A DNA stretch of 56,916 nt, taken from the IMG/VR virus record IMGVR_UViG_3300006754_000019, positions 1 through 56,916 of that record; one strand, written 5' to 3'. This DNA is from a virus. The notes beneath the pieces were generated by a model. That model made no database searches. It was given only the letters and a program-made list of their open reading frames with translations, and was not told where the DNA came from. Shown here in pieces: positions 40,365 through 48,674 of this stretch. Position 1 is the first letter of the stretch. Each line of letters opens with the position of its first letter. A program made the position numbers and the translations under genes.

Positions 40365-41105
40365 ATGAAAAAGTTAATATACAAAGAGGGATTAGTGGTC
40401 AGGGAGCCGATTGGGATAACCAACGGTTCTCTGACACTTACCAAATGCACAGTACAACACGCTAGGAAGGGAGTGGTAAAGAATCACTACTCTAGGAAAG
40501 TATCTAGGAACAGTTTTTTATCTTTCGCTGTCAACAAGACAGAGGGATATCTTCAATTAGGCTACGGCATGAATCCAACAAAGAAACATACCATCTCAAA
40601 ATATATTACATTAGACAACCATTGTGAATTTGATCGCATGTGGTTGTCAGACTCCCTACCTAAGTTCAGCGAAAGCCAAGTGATTGCCCTCCTATTGAGT
40701 TACATAAAGCAGATATATCCCAACATACATTTTATAATTACCTATGCTGATGAGGGTGTAGGAAATACTGGTGTGATCTACAAAGCCACCAATGCAATAT
40801 CCCTCGGTAAGCACAAGACGAAGTTCTACATCCTCCCTAATGGGGAGAGAACACATGCCGTATCTTTATGGCATAAGTATAAGACAAGCACAAAGGAATT
40901 TCTGGACAGCAAGGGCATCAAGTCACAGGACACATATCAACATAGATTCCTCTATATATTAAATAAACGATTGCGGAAGAAGTATCAAGAGGAGATACGC
41001 CAGCTTCCAGCTGGAGGGGCAGGTTCGATTCCTGCCTTCCGCTCCAAACATTCCCCTCCTAAGGGAGGGGGTGGTGGCAGATCAAGGTCTGGGAGGGTAA
41101 AATGA
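40365..41105 (+). CDS. Mom-like acyltransferase 1 (GNAT fold)
   Basis: 246 residues. The order HARKGVVKNHYSRKVS, FDRMWLSDSLPKFSESQVIALLLSYIK, YADEGVGNTGVIYKATNAISLG and HRFLYILNKRLRKKY matches Mom-type adenine-modification proteins and the gene at 42886. Known: phage Mu Mom converts adenine to a methylcarbamoyl form that resists restriction. The last about 40 codons overlap a tRNA-like sequence and a hairpin, so the C terminus beyond RQLP is probably not conserved. Starts 2 bases after the previous stop. Confidence 0.7.
   Translation: MKKLIYKEGLVVREPIGITNGSLTLTKCTVQHARKGVVKNHYSRKVSRNSFLSFAVNKTEGYLQLGYGMNPTKKHTISKYITLDNHCEFDRMWLSDSLPKFSESQVIALLLSYIKQIYPNIHFIITYADEGVGNTGVIYKATNAISLGKHKTKFYILPNGERTHAVSLWHKYKTSTKEFLDSKGIKSQDTYQHRFLYILNKRLRKKYQEEIRQLPAGGAGSIPAFRSKHSPPKGGGGGRSRSGRVK
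40973..41046 (+). tRNA. tRNA-Gly(UCC)-like gene inside the 3' end of the Mom-like CDS
   Basis: Acceptor GCGGAAG (40973-40979) pairs with CTTCCGC, and TCCA follows, as in bacterial tRNA-Gly. The T arm GCAGG-TTCGATT-CCTGC is perfect. The D arm GTATC-AAGAGGA-GATAC is paired. The anticodon loop is CTTCCAG with U33 and anticodon UCC. Oddities: A at position 8, a weak first anticodon-stem pair, a short variable loop. It may be functional or a degraded copy. Confidence 0.7.
41053..41070 (+). terminator. Short G/C hairpin after the tRNA-like gene
   Basis: CCCCTCC and GGAGGGG pair around TAAG, directly followed by GTGGTGGCAGAT, the inverse of the TCTGCCACCAC motif. No T-run, so a processing or stabilising hairpin is as likely as a terminator. 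Confidence 0.45.
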
Positions 41106-42076
41106 ACATACTAACATTTTCACCAAGTACTAGGAAGGTTTGGACAGATAAGAGGGCAGTCAATCCAGCGTACTTCCTTATGGCTACATTGGTAGCGAAC
41201 CTATCGGAGAAGTATAATGTATATACTATAGATGAATCCTTCAACCCTGTACAGAAGATGAAGAAGTACAACGGAGAACATATTGATTGTGTTATCTCCA
41301 TCGGGGCTATCTATACTCTATCAGATACTAAGAAGAAGTTGAAGTTTGACCCGAACTACAGTAGACATAAGAGGATATTCAAGATAGCAAAGATAACTAA
41401 TGAAGTGTTTGACAAGTACGACCCTCTACATATCAACCTATGTGTGGATGTTAGTAAGTGGTCACAGGAACTAACGGAGATGTTTGGAAAAGAACCAGAT
41501 ACATTTGTTACTGAACAGGAAATGAAATGGCAGACCTTCCTCTATCTATACTGCCATAGACGTACTATATGTAATAACAAAGGGGATGAGTTCTTCTATG
41601 CAGGAGGGGCTAAGAATAGGGTTGCTAGGTTCTTAGAACTGACAAAGGGAATAGACAAGCTGAAGACGATAGCTGGTGGAGGATGGAAAGATGTATTGTC
41701 TAAGGAAGATCGTTATTGGATGCTTGGTTACATTCCGTTCTCCCAATGTCTTGCTATGTCTAGATTTGCAAAGTGGAGTATTGTATTCCAAACTGAACAA
41801 GGCAACATAGAGAATTGGATAACAGGGAGGTTGTTTATGAATCTAGCTACTAAAATGATAGGTTTTGTAGATAAGGAATATGACAAAGAGGGAATGTATG
41901 TTAGGAGGGATTCTCTTTTAAGAGTGTCTGATTCAGATGAAATCAATGCTAAAATAAGGATGTTTAAATATGGTGAATTAATATTAGAGCAAGAAAAGAT
42001 GATTAAATCTCACTGGTTAGAGTGGGAGACCTATACTAAACCTTTTGAAAAGAAGATAAGAGGACTACTGAAATGA
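41102..42076 (+). CDS. Glycosyltransferase-like protein (GT-B, possible DNA glycosyltransferase)
   Basis: 324 residues. Rossmann-like start (MNILTFSPSTRKVWTDKRAV). FFYAGGAKNRVARFLEL and IAGGGW at about 165-192 resemble the domain linker and second lobe of GT-B enzymes. SIVFQTEQGNIENWITGRLFMNLATK (about 227-252) resembles the nucleotide-sugar site with conserved acid. It overlaps the Mom-like gene by 4 bases and the sulfotransferase by 4. Known: T-even glucosyltransferases have this fold. Here the context suggests a DNA or base substrate; unproven. Confidence 0.5.
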   Translation: MNILTFSPSTRKVWTDKRAVNPAYFLMATLVANLSEKYNVYTIDESFNPVQKMKKYNGEHIDCVISIGAIYTLSDTKKKLKFDPNYSRHKRIFKIAKITNEVFDKYDPLHINLCVDVSKWSQELTEMFGKEPDTFVTEQEMKWQTFLYLYCHRRTICNNKGDEFFYAGGAKNRVARFLELTKGIDKLKTIAGGGWKDVLSKEDRYWMLGYIPFSQCLAMSRFAKWSIVFQTEQGNIENWITGRLFMNLATKMIGFVDKEYDKEGMYVRRDSLLRVSDSDEINAKIRMFKYGELILEQEKMIKSHWLEWETYTKPFEKKIRGLLK

Positions 42077-42822
42077 AACCAACCTTTATCATAGCAGGAG
42101 GGGCAAGATGTGGAACTACTTTCTTTGCAGACTGTTTGAACCAACATCCAGACATACACCTCCCTACCCCATTCATACCAGAACCTAAAGTATTCACTGA
42201 CCCATTGATGGAGGATGAAGAATACTTAGACCATTATGAATTTATATATGAGCAAAATCCTTTCATAACCCCTGACACAGTGAATGGGGAGAAGACAGTC
42301 AACTATTTAGAAAATCCACTTATACCCTTTACTATTAGGAGGGTGCTGCCTGATGTTAAGCTGTTCTTCTGTTTACGTAATCCAGTAGACAGGGCTTATT
42401 CTGGATGGTGTTGGAGTACTATGAATGGTCATGAAACAAATACATTCAAGGAGGCTATTCATTTAGAACTGACTACAGATAGATGGAAGACAATACCTAG
42501 AGGGATGCATTCACAACCATTCAACTATCTACATAGAAGTATGTATGATGTAATGTTAGAACCTTACTTTAAAGCCTTTAGGAGGGAACAGATACATATT
42601 ATTATTTTTGAAGAACTGATACAGAATATTCATACTACAATTAATAATGTGTATAATATACTGAGAGTCCATGAGCAACATGTGAAGTCTAACTTTAAGA
42701 ATGAAACAGAGGGATTCCCCCCTATGGCTAATGGGTGGAGGCAGTTTTTAAGAGGTTACTTTTATAACAGTATTCAGAATCTAAGTGAATACGTCAACGT
42801 AGATATCTGGGAGGGGAAATGA
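42073..42822 (+). CDS. Sulfotransferase 2 (PAPS family)
   Basis: 249 residues. FIIAGGARCGTTFFADCLNQHPDI is the PAPS-binding loop and LFFCLRNPVDRAYSGW the 3'-phosphate site with the Arg and Ser of heparan-type sulfotransferases. KTVNY and EKT support the fold. It is not close to the 6462 sulfotransferase except in these motifs. Flanked by a glycosyltransferase-like and a Mom-like gene. A phage with two sulfotransferases in separate operons is remarkable. Acceptor unknown. Confidence 0.85.
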   Translation: MKPTFIIAGGARCGTTFFADCLNQHPDIHLPTPFIPEPKVFTDPLMEDEEYLDHYEFIYEQNPFITPDTVNGEKTVNYLENPLIPFTIRRVLPDVKLFFCLRNPVDRAYSGWCWSTMNGHETNTFKEAIHLELTTDRWKTIPRGMHSQPFNYLHRSMYDVMLEPYFKAFRREQIHIIIFEELIQNIHTTINNVYNILRVHEQHVKSNFKNETEGFPPMANGWRQFLRGYFYNSIQNLSEYVNVDIWEGK

Positions 42823-42920
42823 AAGGGGAATGTTATAAATGCAAAACCCCTGATGTAAAAGTTTGGAATACTTTAAGGAGAAAGCATGGAAATAAAAAAT
42901 ATAAACAACAGGGAGGTTAA
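42819..42920 (+). CDS. 33-residue CxxC peptide
   Basis: ATG overlaps the sulfotransferase stop (ATGA) after GGGAGGGGAA. It contains CYKCKTP, possibly half a zinc site, and a basic tail. It overlaps the next gene by 35 bases, which weakens the case. Could be a remnant or coupling ORF. Confidence 0.4.
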   Translation: MKGECYKCKTPDVKVWNTLRRKHGNKKYKQQGG

Positions 42921-43608
42921 AGATTGGTTGTTAGATAAACACTATGCTAAAAGAAGATGTAGTATCTCCTATAGCTATGGATTAATTCATGAAGACAACA
43001 TTATAGGAATAGTAACATATGGAATCCCTCCTTCACCACAAGTAGGGAGAGGGTTTCTAGGGGAAAGGCATAGAACTAAAGTAATAGAGTTGAACAGACT
43101 TTGTATTAATGATGATGCACCTAAAAATTCAGCTTCATTCTTAGTGGGAGGAACTTTAAAAAAACTAATTGATTGGGCTGTTGTGTCCTATGCTGATGGA
43201 AAGATGGGACATGTTGGATATATATACCAAGCAACAAACTTTATATACTGTGGGAGTGCTACATCACATGATTGTGAATATTTAATAGATGGGAAATGGA
43301 TACACCCTAAGACCCTGACTACTAAAGGAATAACATCCCCTTCACAATGGGCAAAAGAGAACAACATACAAAAGAGGACTCCTTCACCTAAACATAGATA
43401 CATTTATTTTGTTAACAAGAAACTGAGGAAGTATTTAAAATATGATATACTTCCATACCCTAAAGGAGAAACAAAAAGATATGAGTCAAAGACAATAAAA
43501 AGAAGGAGGAAAGAATGGGGTTTATTTGACAAAGAACAATTACAATTAAAACATAAAAGGAGGAAGAATGAACAGAATAGAATTACTAAGGGCAGTAGAG
43601 AAGATTAA
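42886..43608 (+). CDS. Mom-like acyltransferase 2 (GNAT fold)
   Basis: 240 residues. LLDKHYAKRRCSISYSYGL, VIELNRLCINDDAPKNSASFLVGGTLKKL, YADGKMGHVGYIYQATNFIYCG and HRYIYFVNKKLRKYLKYDILPYPKGE follow the Mom pattern more fully than copy 1. The last 35 residues are basic. It overlaps the clamp gene by 41 bases. Known: Mom-type proteins need no DNA methylase; they add groups to adenine. Possible target also a hypermodified base. Confidence 0.75.
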   Translation: MEIKNINNREVKDWLLDKHYAKRRCSISYSYGLIHEDNIIGIVTYGIPPSPQVGRGFLGERHRTKVIELNRLCINDDAPKNSASFLVGGTLKKLIDWAVVSYADGKMGHVGYIYQATNFIYCGSATSHDCEYLIDGKWIHPKTLTTKGITSPSQWAKENNIQKRTPSPKHRYIYFVNKKLRKYLKYDILPYPKGETKRYESKTIKRRRKEWGLFDKEQLQLKHKRRKNEQNRITKGSRED

Positions 43609-44578
43609 ACCAGCAATGAGTAGTGGATTGGCAGAACAAGACAATCTAATTATGTTTGAACAATATCACGAAGGAGGGAAAGTCAAGTCATTCAACAACG
43701 AGATAATGATGATTAGCCCGATGGTAGAGGGACTAAAGTTTGATGGTGCTGTACCAGCTAATGAAATGTTGACCCTACTACAGAAGATGTATGATAAGAA
43801 TGTCAAGGTTACAGAGAAGGGAGATGAACTAAGGATATCAGGAAAGACCACAAAGGCTGTATTGAAAAAGGCTGAACTAGAAATGCCTGAAGTAACCCTC
43901 CCTAACAAGTTTGCTTCTCTACCTAGTAACTTTACCGAGGGTTTAAGGCATTGTAGATTTACTGTAGCTGAATCTGGTAACGTACTACACAATATATTAA
44001 TAGAGGGGGATAAGATAATATCCAGTGACAACTATAGGATAACAGAATATACATTGGAGAAAGATACGTTCAAAAAGTCACAACTTATCCCTGCACCTAT
44101 TTGTATGACGTTGATCTCCTTTACCCCTACCTCCTTTGCATCTAATAAGAGTTGGTTGTTCTTTAAGAATGAAGATGGGGCTATCTTATGTATACGGAGG
44201 GTAGAAGAACAGCGAAAGTTCCCTGACATACAAGCTATACTAAAACAGAAGTTCAAGGGCACGAAGGTTACCCTCCCTGAAGACTTAAAACAAGCATTGG
44301 AAAGGGCAAAGATACTATCAGCAGAGGACTTGGTGACAGGGAATAGTACTGTAGATGTTACCATAGAAAAGGACAAGGTTCTATGTCAAGGAGAATGTGC
44401 TATGGGGAGGATAGACGAAGAAATAAAGGTAGAATATTCAGGAAAGAAAATCTCCTTTAGTATCGTGCCTGATTTCCTCTATCAGATATTAAACAATACT
44501 GATAAGATGACTGTGGGAGAAGTAAGTCTTAAATTTAAAACTAAAAACTTTCAACATATAGTACAACTAATATCATGA
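43568..44578 (+). CDS. Sliding clamp (DnaN-like)
   Basis: 336 residues, somewhat shorter than bacterial DnaN (about 370). Repeating clamp folds: N-terminal LLRAVEKIKPAM; central FTVAESGNVLHNILIEGDKIISSDNYRI; C-terminal FSIVPDFLYQILNN and FQHIVQLIS, the usual beta-clamp ending. Known: beta-type clamps form dimeric rings that hold polymerase on DNA. It is placed just before polymerase genes, and its stop overlaps the next start. Confidence 0.8.
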   Translation: MNRIELLRAVEKIKPAMSSGLAEQDNLIMFEQYHEGGKVKSFNNEIMMISPMVEGLKFDGAVPANEMLTLLQKMYDKNVKVTEKGDELRISGKTTKAVLKKAELEMPEVTLPNKFASLPSNFTEGLRHCRFTVAESGNVLHNILIEGDKIISSDNYRITEYTLEKDTFKKSQLIPAPICMTLISFTPTSFASNKSWLFFKNEDGAILCIRRVEEQRKFPDIQAILKQKFKGTKVTLPEDLKQALERAKILSAEDLVTGNSTVDVTIEKDKVLCQGECAMGRIDEEIKVEYSGKKISFSIVPDFLYQILNNTDKMTVGEVSLKFKTKNFQHIVQLIS

Positions 44579-45756
44579 AGGGATTCTTTAAAAAAGAAAA
44601 TCTAAAGAAGAGTGCCTCTAACTGTTCAAAATGTAAACTACATAAGGAATGTAATACTCCTTACATAGGGGTGGCTGGAGAAGGCAAGAAGTCAATTCTT
44701 ATCATAAACGAATCGCCCGAGAAAGATAAGAAGGGTAAGTTACTACAGGGGGAGTCTATAGAAATACTAAGGGAGGCGTTTAACGAATATGGTATTGATA
44801 TAGATGTTGATTGTTGGGTAACTAATGCCGTATCCTGTCGCCCTCCTAAGGGCAGAGCACCGCACAAGCGAGAAGTTAAGATGTGTAATCCTAGGGTACA
44901 GAAGGTAGTAGAGGAGTTAAAACCTAAGATGATATTCTTATTGGGGAGTTCAGCTTTAGATAGTTTCCTGATGGATAAGATCAAAGGTTCTAGTGGAGGG
45001 ATAGATAAGTGGAGGGGTTTTGTAATACCTGACCAAGTAACAAAGGCTTGGATTATCCCTCTTTATCATCCTACATTTGTTAGGGATTTTAAAAAGAAAA
45101 AGAAGATTGTACCTAAGATATTTGAACAGGACATAGGGAGGGGTCTTAGGAAAATCAAAGAACGCTGTCATGTATTCAATCATAAGGTAGAGGTACTTAG
45201 CCAAGACAATGCTAGACACATGCTGAAGACCCTATTGGACAACCCACCACCAAAGATGTTGGCTTTTGATTATGAAACCACTGGAATTAAACCGTACAAG
45301 GAAGGACATGAGATAATATGTGTGGGAGTGTGTTGTTCAGATATAGCTTATGTATTCCTATTGGATGATAAGAGGGTATTAAGTTATTGGAAGAAGATTT
45401 TAAGGACTAGGAGTATTCCCAAGACAGCACAGAATATTAAATTTGAACATGTATGGAGTAGAGTGATTCTAGGGACTATAGTTAAAGGATGGAAGCATGA
45501 TACTATGCAAGCCTCCCACATCATAGACAATCGTAAAGGGATTACTGGATTGAAGTTTCAGTCTTACATTAGATTTGGTCAGGGAGATTATTCTAGTCAT
45601 CTAGATAAATACATCAAGACTACTGGGGAGGAAGAATTTAATACCATTAGAGATGCCCCTATGAATGAAGTGTATAAATACTGTGCTATGGATGCGATCT
45701 TAGAATATAAATTAGCTATACTACAAATGGAAGGGGAGGGAATATTTAATGAATAA
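44575..45756 (+). CDS. UDG-like domain fused to 3'-5' exonuclease (SPO1 polymerase-type)
   Basis: 393 residues. The N half (1-195) resembles family 4-type uracil-DNA glycosylases: C17xxC20, C88 and C104 for a 4Fe-4S cluster, INESPEK near 45, VTNAVSCRPP, and LYHPTFV with the HPT motif. The C half has the exonuclease FDYETTG (about 231-237) and CAMDAILEYKL (final Asp motif). Known: phage SPO1 polymerase carries an N-terminal UDG-like domain. Here polymerase is a separate gene overlapping by 8 bases. Confidence 0.8.
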   Translation: MKGFFKKENLKKSASNCSKCKLHKECNTPYIGVAGEGKKSILIINESPEKDKKGKLLQGESIEILREAFNEYGIDIDVDCWVTNAVSCRPPKGRAPHKREVKMCNPRVQKVVEELKPKMIFLLGSSALDSFLMDKIKGSSGGIDKWRGFVIPDQVTKAWIIPLYHPTFVRDFKKKKKIVPKIFEQDIGRGLRKIKERCHVFNHKVEVLSQDNARHMLKTLLDNPPPKMLAFDYETTGIKPYKEGHEIICVGVCCSDIAYVFLLDDKRVLSYWKKILRTRSIPKTAQNIKFEHVWSRVILGTIVKGWKHDTMQASHIIDNRKGITGLKFQSYIRFGQGDYSSHLDKYIKTTGEEEFNTIRDAPMNEVYKYCAMDAILEYKLAILQMEGEGIFNE

Positions 45757-47062
45757 GAACGCTTACAAACTACTGCATGAAGGAACACTGGCTTTCGCAG
45801 ACATGGAGTACAACGGCATCAAGGTAGATGTTAGGTACTGTAGGAGACAGAAGAAGAATATAAACCAACAGATAGAGTTGTTAGAATTGGAACTAGACAG
45901 GACTGAAGAAATGAAGGTATGGAGGAAAAGGTACAAGGATGATTTTAACCTAGATTCCACAGACCAGCTGAAGAAAGTTCTATTTACTGATTTAAAGATT
46001 ACCCCTCCAGCTTATACTGACAAAGGCAATCCCTCTGTTAATAAAGATAATCTGAATCTTATTGATTCACCTATAGTAGAACCGTTAATTAAATTAAGAC
46101 AGCTGAAAAAACTGAATAATACTTATCTGAAGAACATCATGGAGGAAACAGTTAATGGGTATATTCATCCCTCTTTTAATCTTCACACTGTGCAGACATT
46201 TAGAAGTTCCTGTGATAGACCTAATTTTCAAAACATGCCTATTCGTGACCCATTCATGGGAAAGATTATCAGGACAGCTTTCATACCTAGGGAAAATAGT
46301 ATCATAGGAGGACTAGACTATGCAGGGATAGAGTTGTCAATGGCTGGATGTAATAGCAAAGACCCTCTATTGATTAAGGATTATATTACAATACACAAGA
46401 CTCAAGCAGCTAGATGTTTTGCATTGAAGGAGAAGCAAGTAACAAAGGATATCAGGTACTACGGAAAGAATGGATTTGTGTTCCCACAACTCTATGGGAG
46501 TTGGAATGTGCCGATAGCAGAAAACCTATTGAGGATAACTAAAGGGATGCAGACCGTAGATAACTTAGACCTATATGAACACCTAGAGGCTAAAGGAATC
46601 TCCCACCCAGAGATATTTCAAGACCATATAGAAAATGTAGAAACTAGATTTTGGGAAACTTATTCAGTACATAAGAAATGGCAGGAGGGTTGGATATCTA
46701 ACTACTACAAAAAGGGGTACATAGAGATGTTGACAGGGTTTAGATGTAAAGGCATATTGTCAAAGAACCAACTATTTAATTATGCTAATCAGGGAATAGC
46801 TTTCCATTGCCTCCTATGGAGTATAATACAAATGAATAAGTGGCTAAAGAAGTATAAGATGAAAAGTAAATTGATTTGGAACATCCACGATGACATGGGG
46901 CTTGATATTCACAACACAGAAAAAGAGGACGTACTGCAAAAAGCAAAGGAGATAATGTGTATAGAGATTAAGAAAGCATGGAAGTGGATTATTACTCCGT
47001 TGGAGATAGAGGCTGAATTTTCTAACAAGAATTGGTATGAAAAGGAGAAAGTGAAGATATGA
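45749..47062 (+). CDS. Family A DNA polymerase, polymerase domain
   Basis: 437 residues. Motif A GGLDYAGIELSMAG, motif B region YYGKNGFVFPQLYGS, and motif C WNIHDDMGL (IHDD in place of the usual VHDE). The thumb part has SCDRPNFQNMPIRD. The start LAFADMEYNGIKVDVRYC is the normal beginning of the polymerase region after the exonuclease. It is a frameshifted continuation of the upstream gene, with its own GGGGAGGG. Known: replicates phage DNA. Confidence 0.9.
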   Translation: MNKNAYKLLHEGTLAFADMEYNGIKVDVRYCRRQKKNINQQIELLELELDRTEEMKVWRKRYKDDFNLDSTDQLKKVLFTDLKITPPAYTDKGNPSVNKDNLNLIDSPIVEPLIKLRQLKKLNNTYLKNIMEETVNGYIHPSFNLHTVQTFRSSCDRPNFQNMPIRDPFMGKIIRTAFIPRENSIIGGLDYAGIELSMAGCNSKDPLLIKDYITIHKTQAARCFALKEKQVTKDIRYYGKNGFVFPQLYGSWNVPIAENLLRITKGMQTVDNLDLYEHLEAKGISHPEIFQDHIENVETRFWETYSVHKKWQEGWISNYYKKGYIEMLTGFRCKGILSKNQLFNYANQGIAFHCLLWSIIQMNKWLKKYKMKSKLIWNIHDDMGLDIHNTEKEDVLQKAKEIMCIEIKKAWKWIITPLEIEAEFSNKNWYEKEKVKI

Positions 47063-47142
47063 GTGTTCGTATGGCTAAAATGATATTTGTACAGTGCGAT
47101 GGAGATGATGGTGTTCCTTATGAATTAATGGAGGGAAATTAA
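47059..47142 (+). CDS. 27-residue peptide between polymerase and clamp loader
   Basis: ATG overlaps the polymerase TGA (ATGA), and its TAA overlaps the clamp loader ATG (TAATG). Sequence SVRMAKMIFVQCDGDDGVP is not recognised. The couplings make it plausible; no independent support. Confidence 0.45.
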   Translation: MSVRMAKMIFVQCDGDDGVPYELMEGN

Positions 47143-48056
47143 TGAGTTTACATATTCAATACAGACCTGATACGTTGGAGGAAATAGTAGGGAACAAGTC
47201 TACAGTGAAAGCCCTTACTGCCATATTAGAAAGAGATAGGGAGGACATTCCACATACTTTCCTCTTTCATGGTGCTTCAGGCTGTGGTAAAACTACGTTT
47301 GCTAGAATCATTGCTAATCATCTAGGATGTACTGGGGCTGACTTCGTAGAGATAAATGCAGGGAACAACAGAGGGATAGAAACTGCAAGAACCATTTTAA
47401 AGACGATCAACTACAAACCTTTAAGTAGAGGGGTAAAAGTAATATTGTTAGATGAAGTACATGCTACAACTAAAGACTTCCAAAACGCATTAATCAAACC
47501 GTTGGAGGATACACCAGAACATGTTTACTTTATCTTATGCACTACCAATCCCTCTAAGCTGTTGAAGACAGTTATAAATAGATGTACTTCTTTTGAAGTT
47601 AAGAAACTGTCTGTTACCCTCCTTTCAGAATTAATAGAGGGGGTACTGAATGAAGAAGATAAAGAAGTAGAAGAAGAGATGATAGAACTGATGGCTACCA
47701 AGGCTGATGGATGTCCCAGACAGGTTTTAGTCCTCCTTGACCAAGTGATAGATTTGAAACCTAAAGAACAGAAGAGGGCTGTACAGGCATTTGTCACAGA
47801 GGAAGAAAAGATAATAGACCTTTGTAGATTGTTGTTGAATAAGAATAGTAAATGGGATAAGGTAGCTAAGATATTAAAAGGATTGAAGGAAGACCCAGAG
47901 GGTATCAGGTGGGCACTCCTTACCTATATGAACAAGGTACTGCTAGACAAAGAGAATACACAAGCCTCCATCGTCATTAGTTATTTTGAGGAACCATTCT
48001 TCAATTCAGGAAACGCTGGACTTACTCTAGCATGTCTAAAATGTTTAGAAAAATAA
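47142..48056 (+). CDS. Clamp loader AAA+ subunit
   Basis: 304 residues. IQYRPDTLEEIVGNKSTV at the start, Walker A FHGASGCGKTTFARI, Walker B VILLDEVHATT (DEVH), sensor 1 YFILCTTNPSKLL and the NRCTSFEVKKLS box. This is the pattern of DnaX/RFC small subunits. Known: loads the sliding clamp. A single loader gene suggests a homomer or use of host subunits. Starts with TAATG. Confidence 0.9.
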   Translation: MSLHIQYRPDTLEEIVGNKSTVKALTAILERDREDIPHTFLFHGASGCGKTTFARIIANHLGCTGADFVEINAGNNRGIETARTILKTINYKPLSRGVKVILLDEVHATTKDFQNALIKPLEDTPEHVYFILCTTNPSKLLKTVINRCTSFEVKKLSVTLLSELIEGVLNEEDKEVEEEMIELMATKADGCPRQVLVLLDQVIDLKPKEQKRAVQAFVTEEEKIIDLCRLLLNKNSKWDKVAKILKGLKEDPEGIRWALLTYMNKVLLDKENTQASIVISYFEEPFFNSGNAGLTLACLKCLEK

Positions 48057-48092
48057 TTCAAAAATCAGCTGATTATTCTAATACTGTAGTAG
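48057..48092 (+). promoter_or_regulatory. Promoter-like motif, copy 2
   Basis: TTCAAAAAT (48057-48065) and TTCTAATACTGTAGTAG (48076-48092) with the same 19-base offset as at 39652. The segment between them is not conserved. It precedes the UvsY-like and SSB genes. Confidence 0.65.
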
Positions 48093-48120
48093 GAAAGGTA
48101 TACATTTAATTAAGGAGGGA

Positions 48121-48552
48121 ATGATGGCAAAGAGTAGTGGGTACGAAAAAGACATATTGATTGACAAGAACAATTTAAGTGAACAGTGGGAGAAGCAAGC
48201 TGGTCTTTATCTATACTATGCATTGAAATTGGTAAAAGCAGAAAAGGACAGAAACAATGCGAAGGAGGAAGTAGAAGTTACCAAAGCTAGAGTAGATAAA
48301 ACTATTAGAAAAACTCCAAAAGACTATGGATATGAAAAGGTGACAGAGGCTATTGTTACAAATACTATCTTATTGGATGATGACTACAAGGAGGCTAATA
48401 ATACCTACATAGAAGAATGTTATGAAGTAGGAATATTACAAGCAGTAGTGAGGGCTTTCGATCACAAGAAGAAAGCATTAGAAAACTTAGTAACTTTACA
48501 CATGGGAGGATATAACGCAGAACCTAGAAACAAAACAAGGAGGAGTACATGA
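48121..48552 (+). CDS. UvsY-like recombination mediator
   Basis: 143 residues (the second ATG, 48124, has better spacing to AAGGAGG). The helical pattern YLYYALKLVKAEKDRNNAKEEVEVTKARVDK, then YEVGILQAVVRAFDHKKKALENLVTLHMGGY, is seen in small phage proteins next to SSB and RecA, often called UvsY-like or recombination mediators. Known: UvsY loads recombinase on SSB-coated DNA. Ends in ATGA overlap with a small membrane protein gene. Confidence 0.65.
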   Translation: MMAKSSGYEKDILIDKNNLSEQWEKQAGLYLYYALKLVKAEKDRNNAKEEVEVTKARVDKTIRKTPKDYGYEKVTEAIVTNTILLDDDYKEANNTYIEECYEVGILQAVVRAFDHKKKALENLVTLHMGGYNAEPRNKTRRST

Positions 48553-48674
48553 ATGACAAAATATTTTATATATGTGTATATGCATTTACATTTGGGGCTG
48601 TACTCGTAATACTTCCCTCCACATGTAGATTCATAATTCAAACCTATTTTAAAGAAAGGAAGAAACATGACTAA
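48549..48674 (+). CDS. 41-residue membrane protein
   Basis: Missed by length cut-offs. ATG 48549 has AAGGAGGAGTAC, overlaps the previous TGA, and its end overlaps the SSB ATG. One membrane segment (FYICVYAFTFGAVLVILPS) and a basic tail. A membrane protein inside a recombination operon is odd. Function unknown. Confidence 0.6.
   Translation: MNDKIFYICVYAFTFGAVLVILPSTCRFIIQTYFKERKKHD

Noticed and set aside
40973-41046. Attachment site (attP) formed by a tRNA 3' end
   Set aside because: The 5' half with acceptor and D arm is also present, and no integrase is nearby; a tRNA-like gene is the simpler reading.
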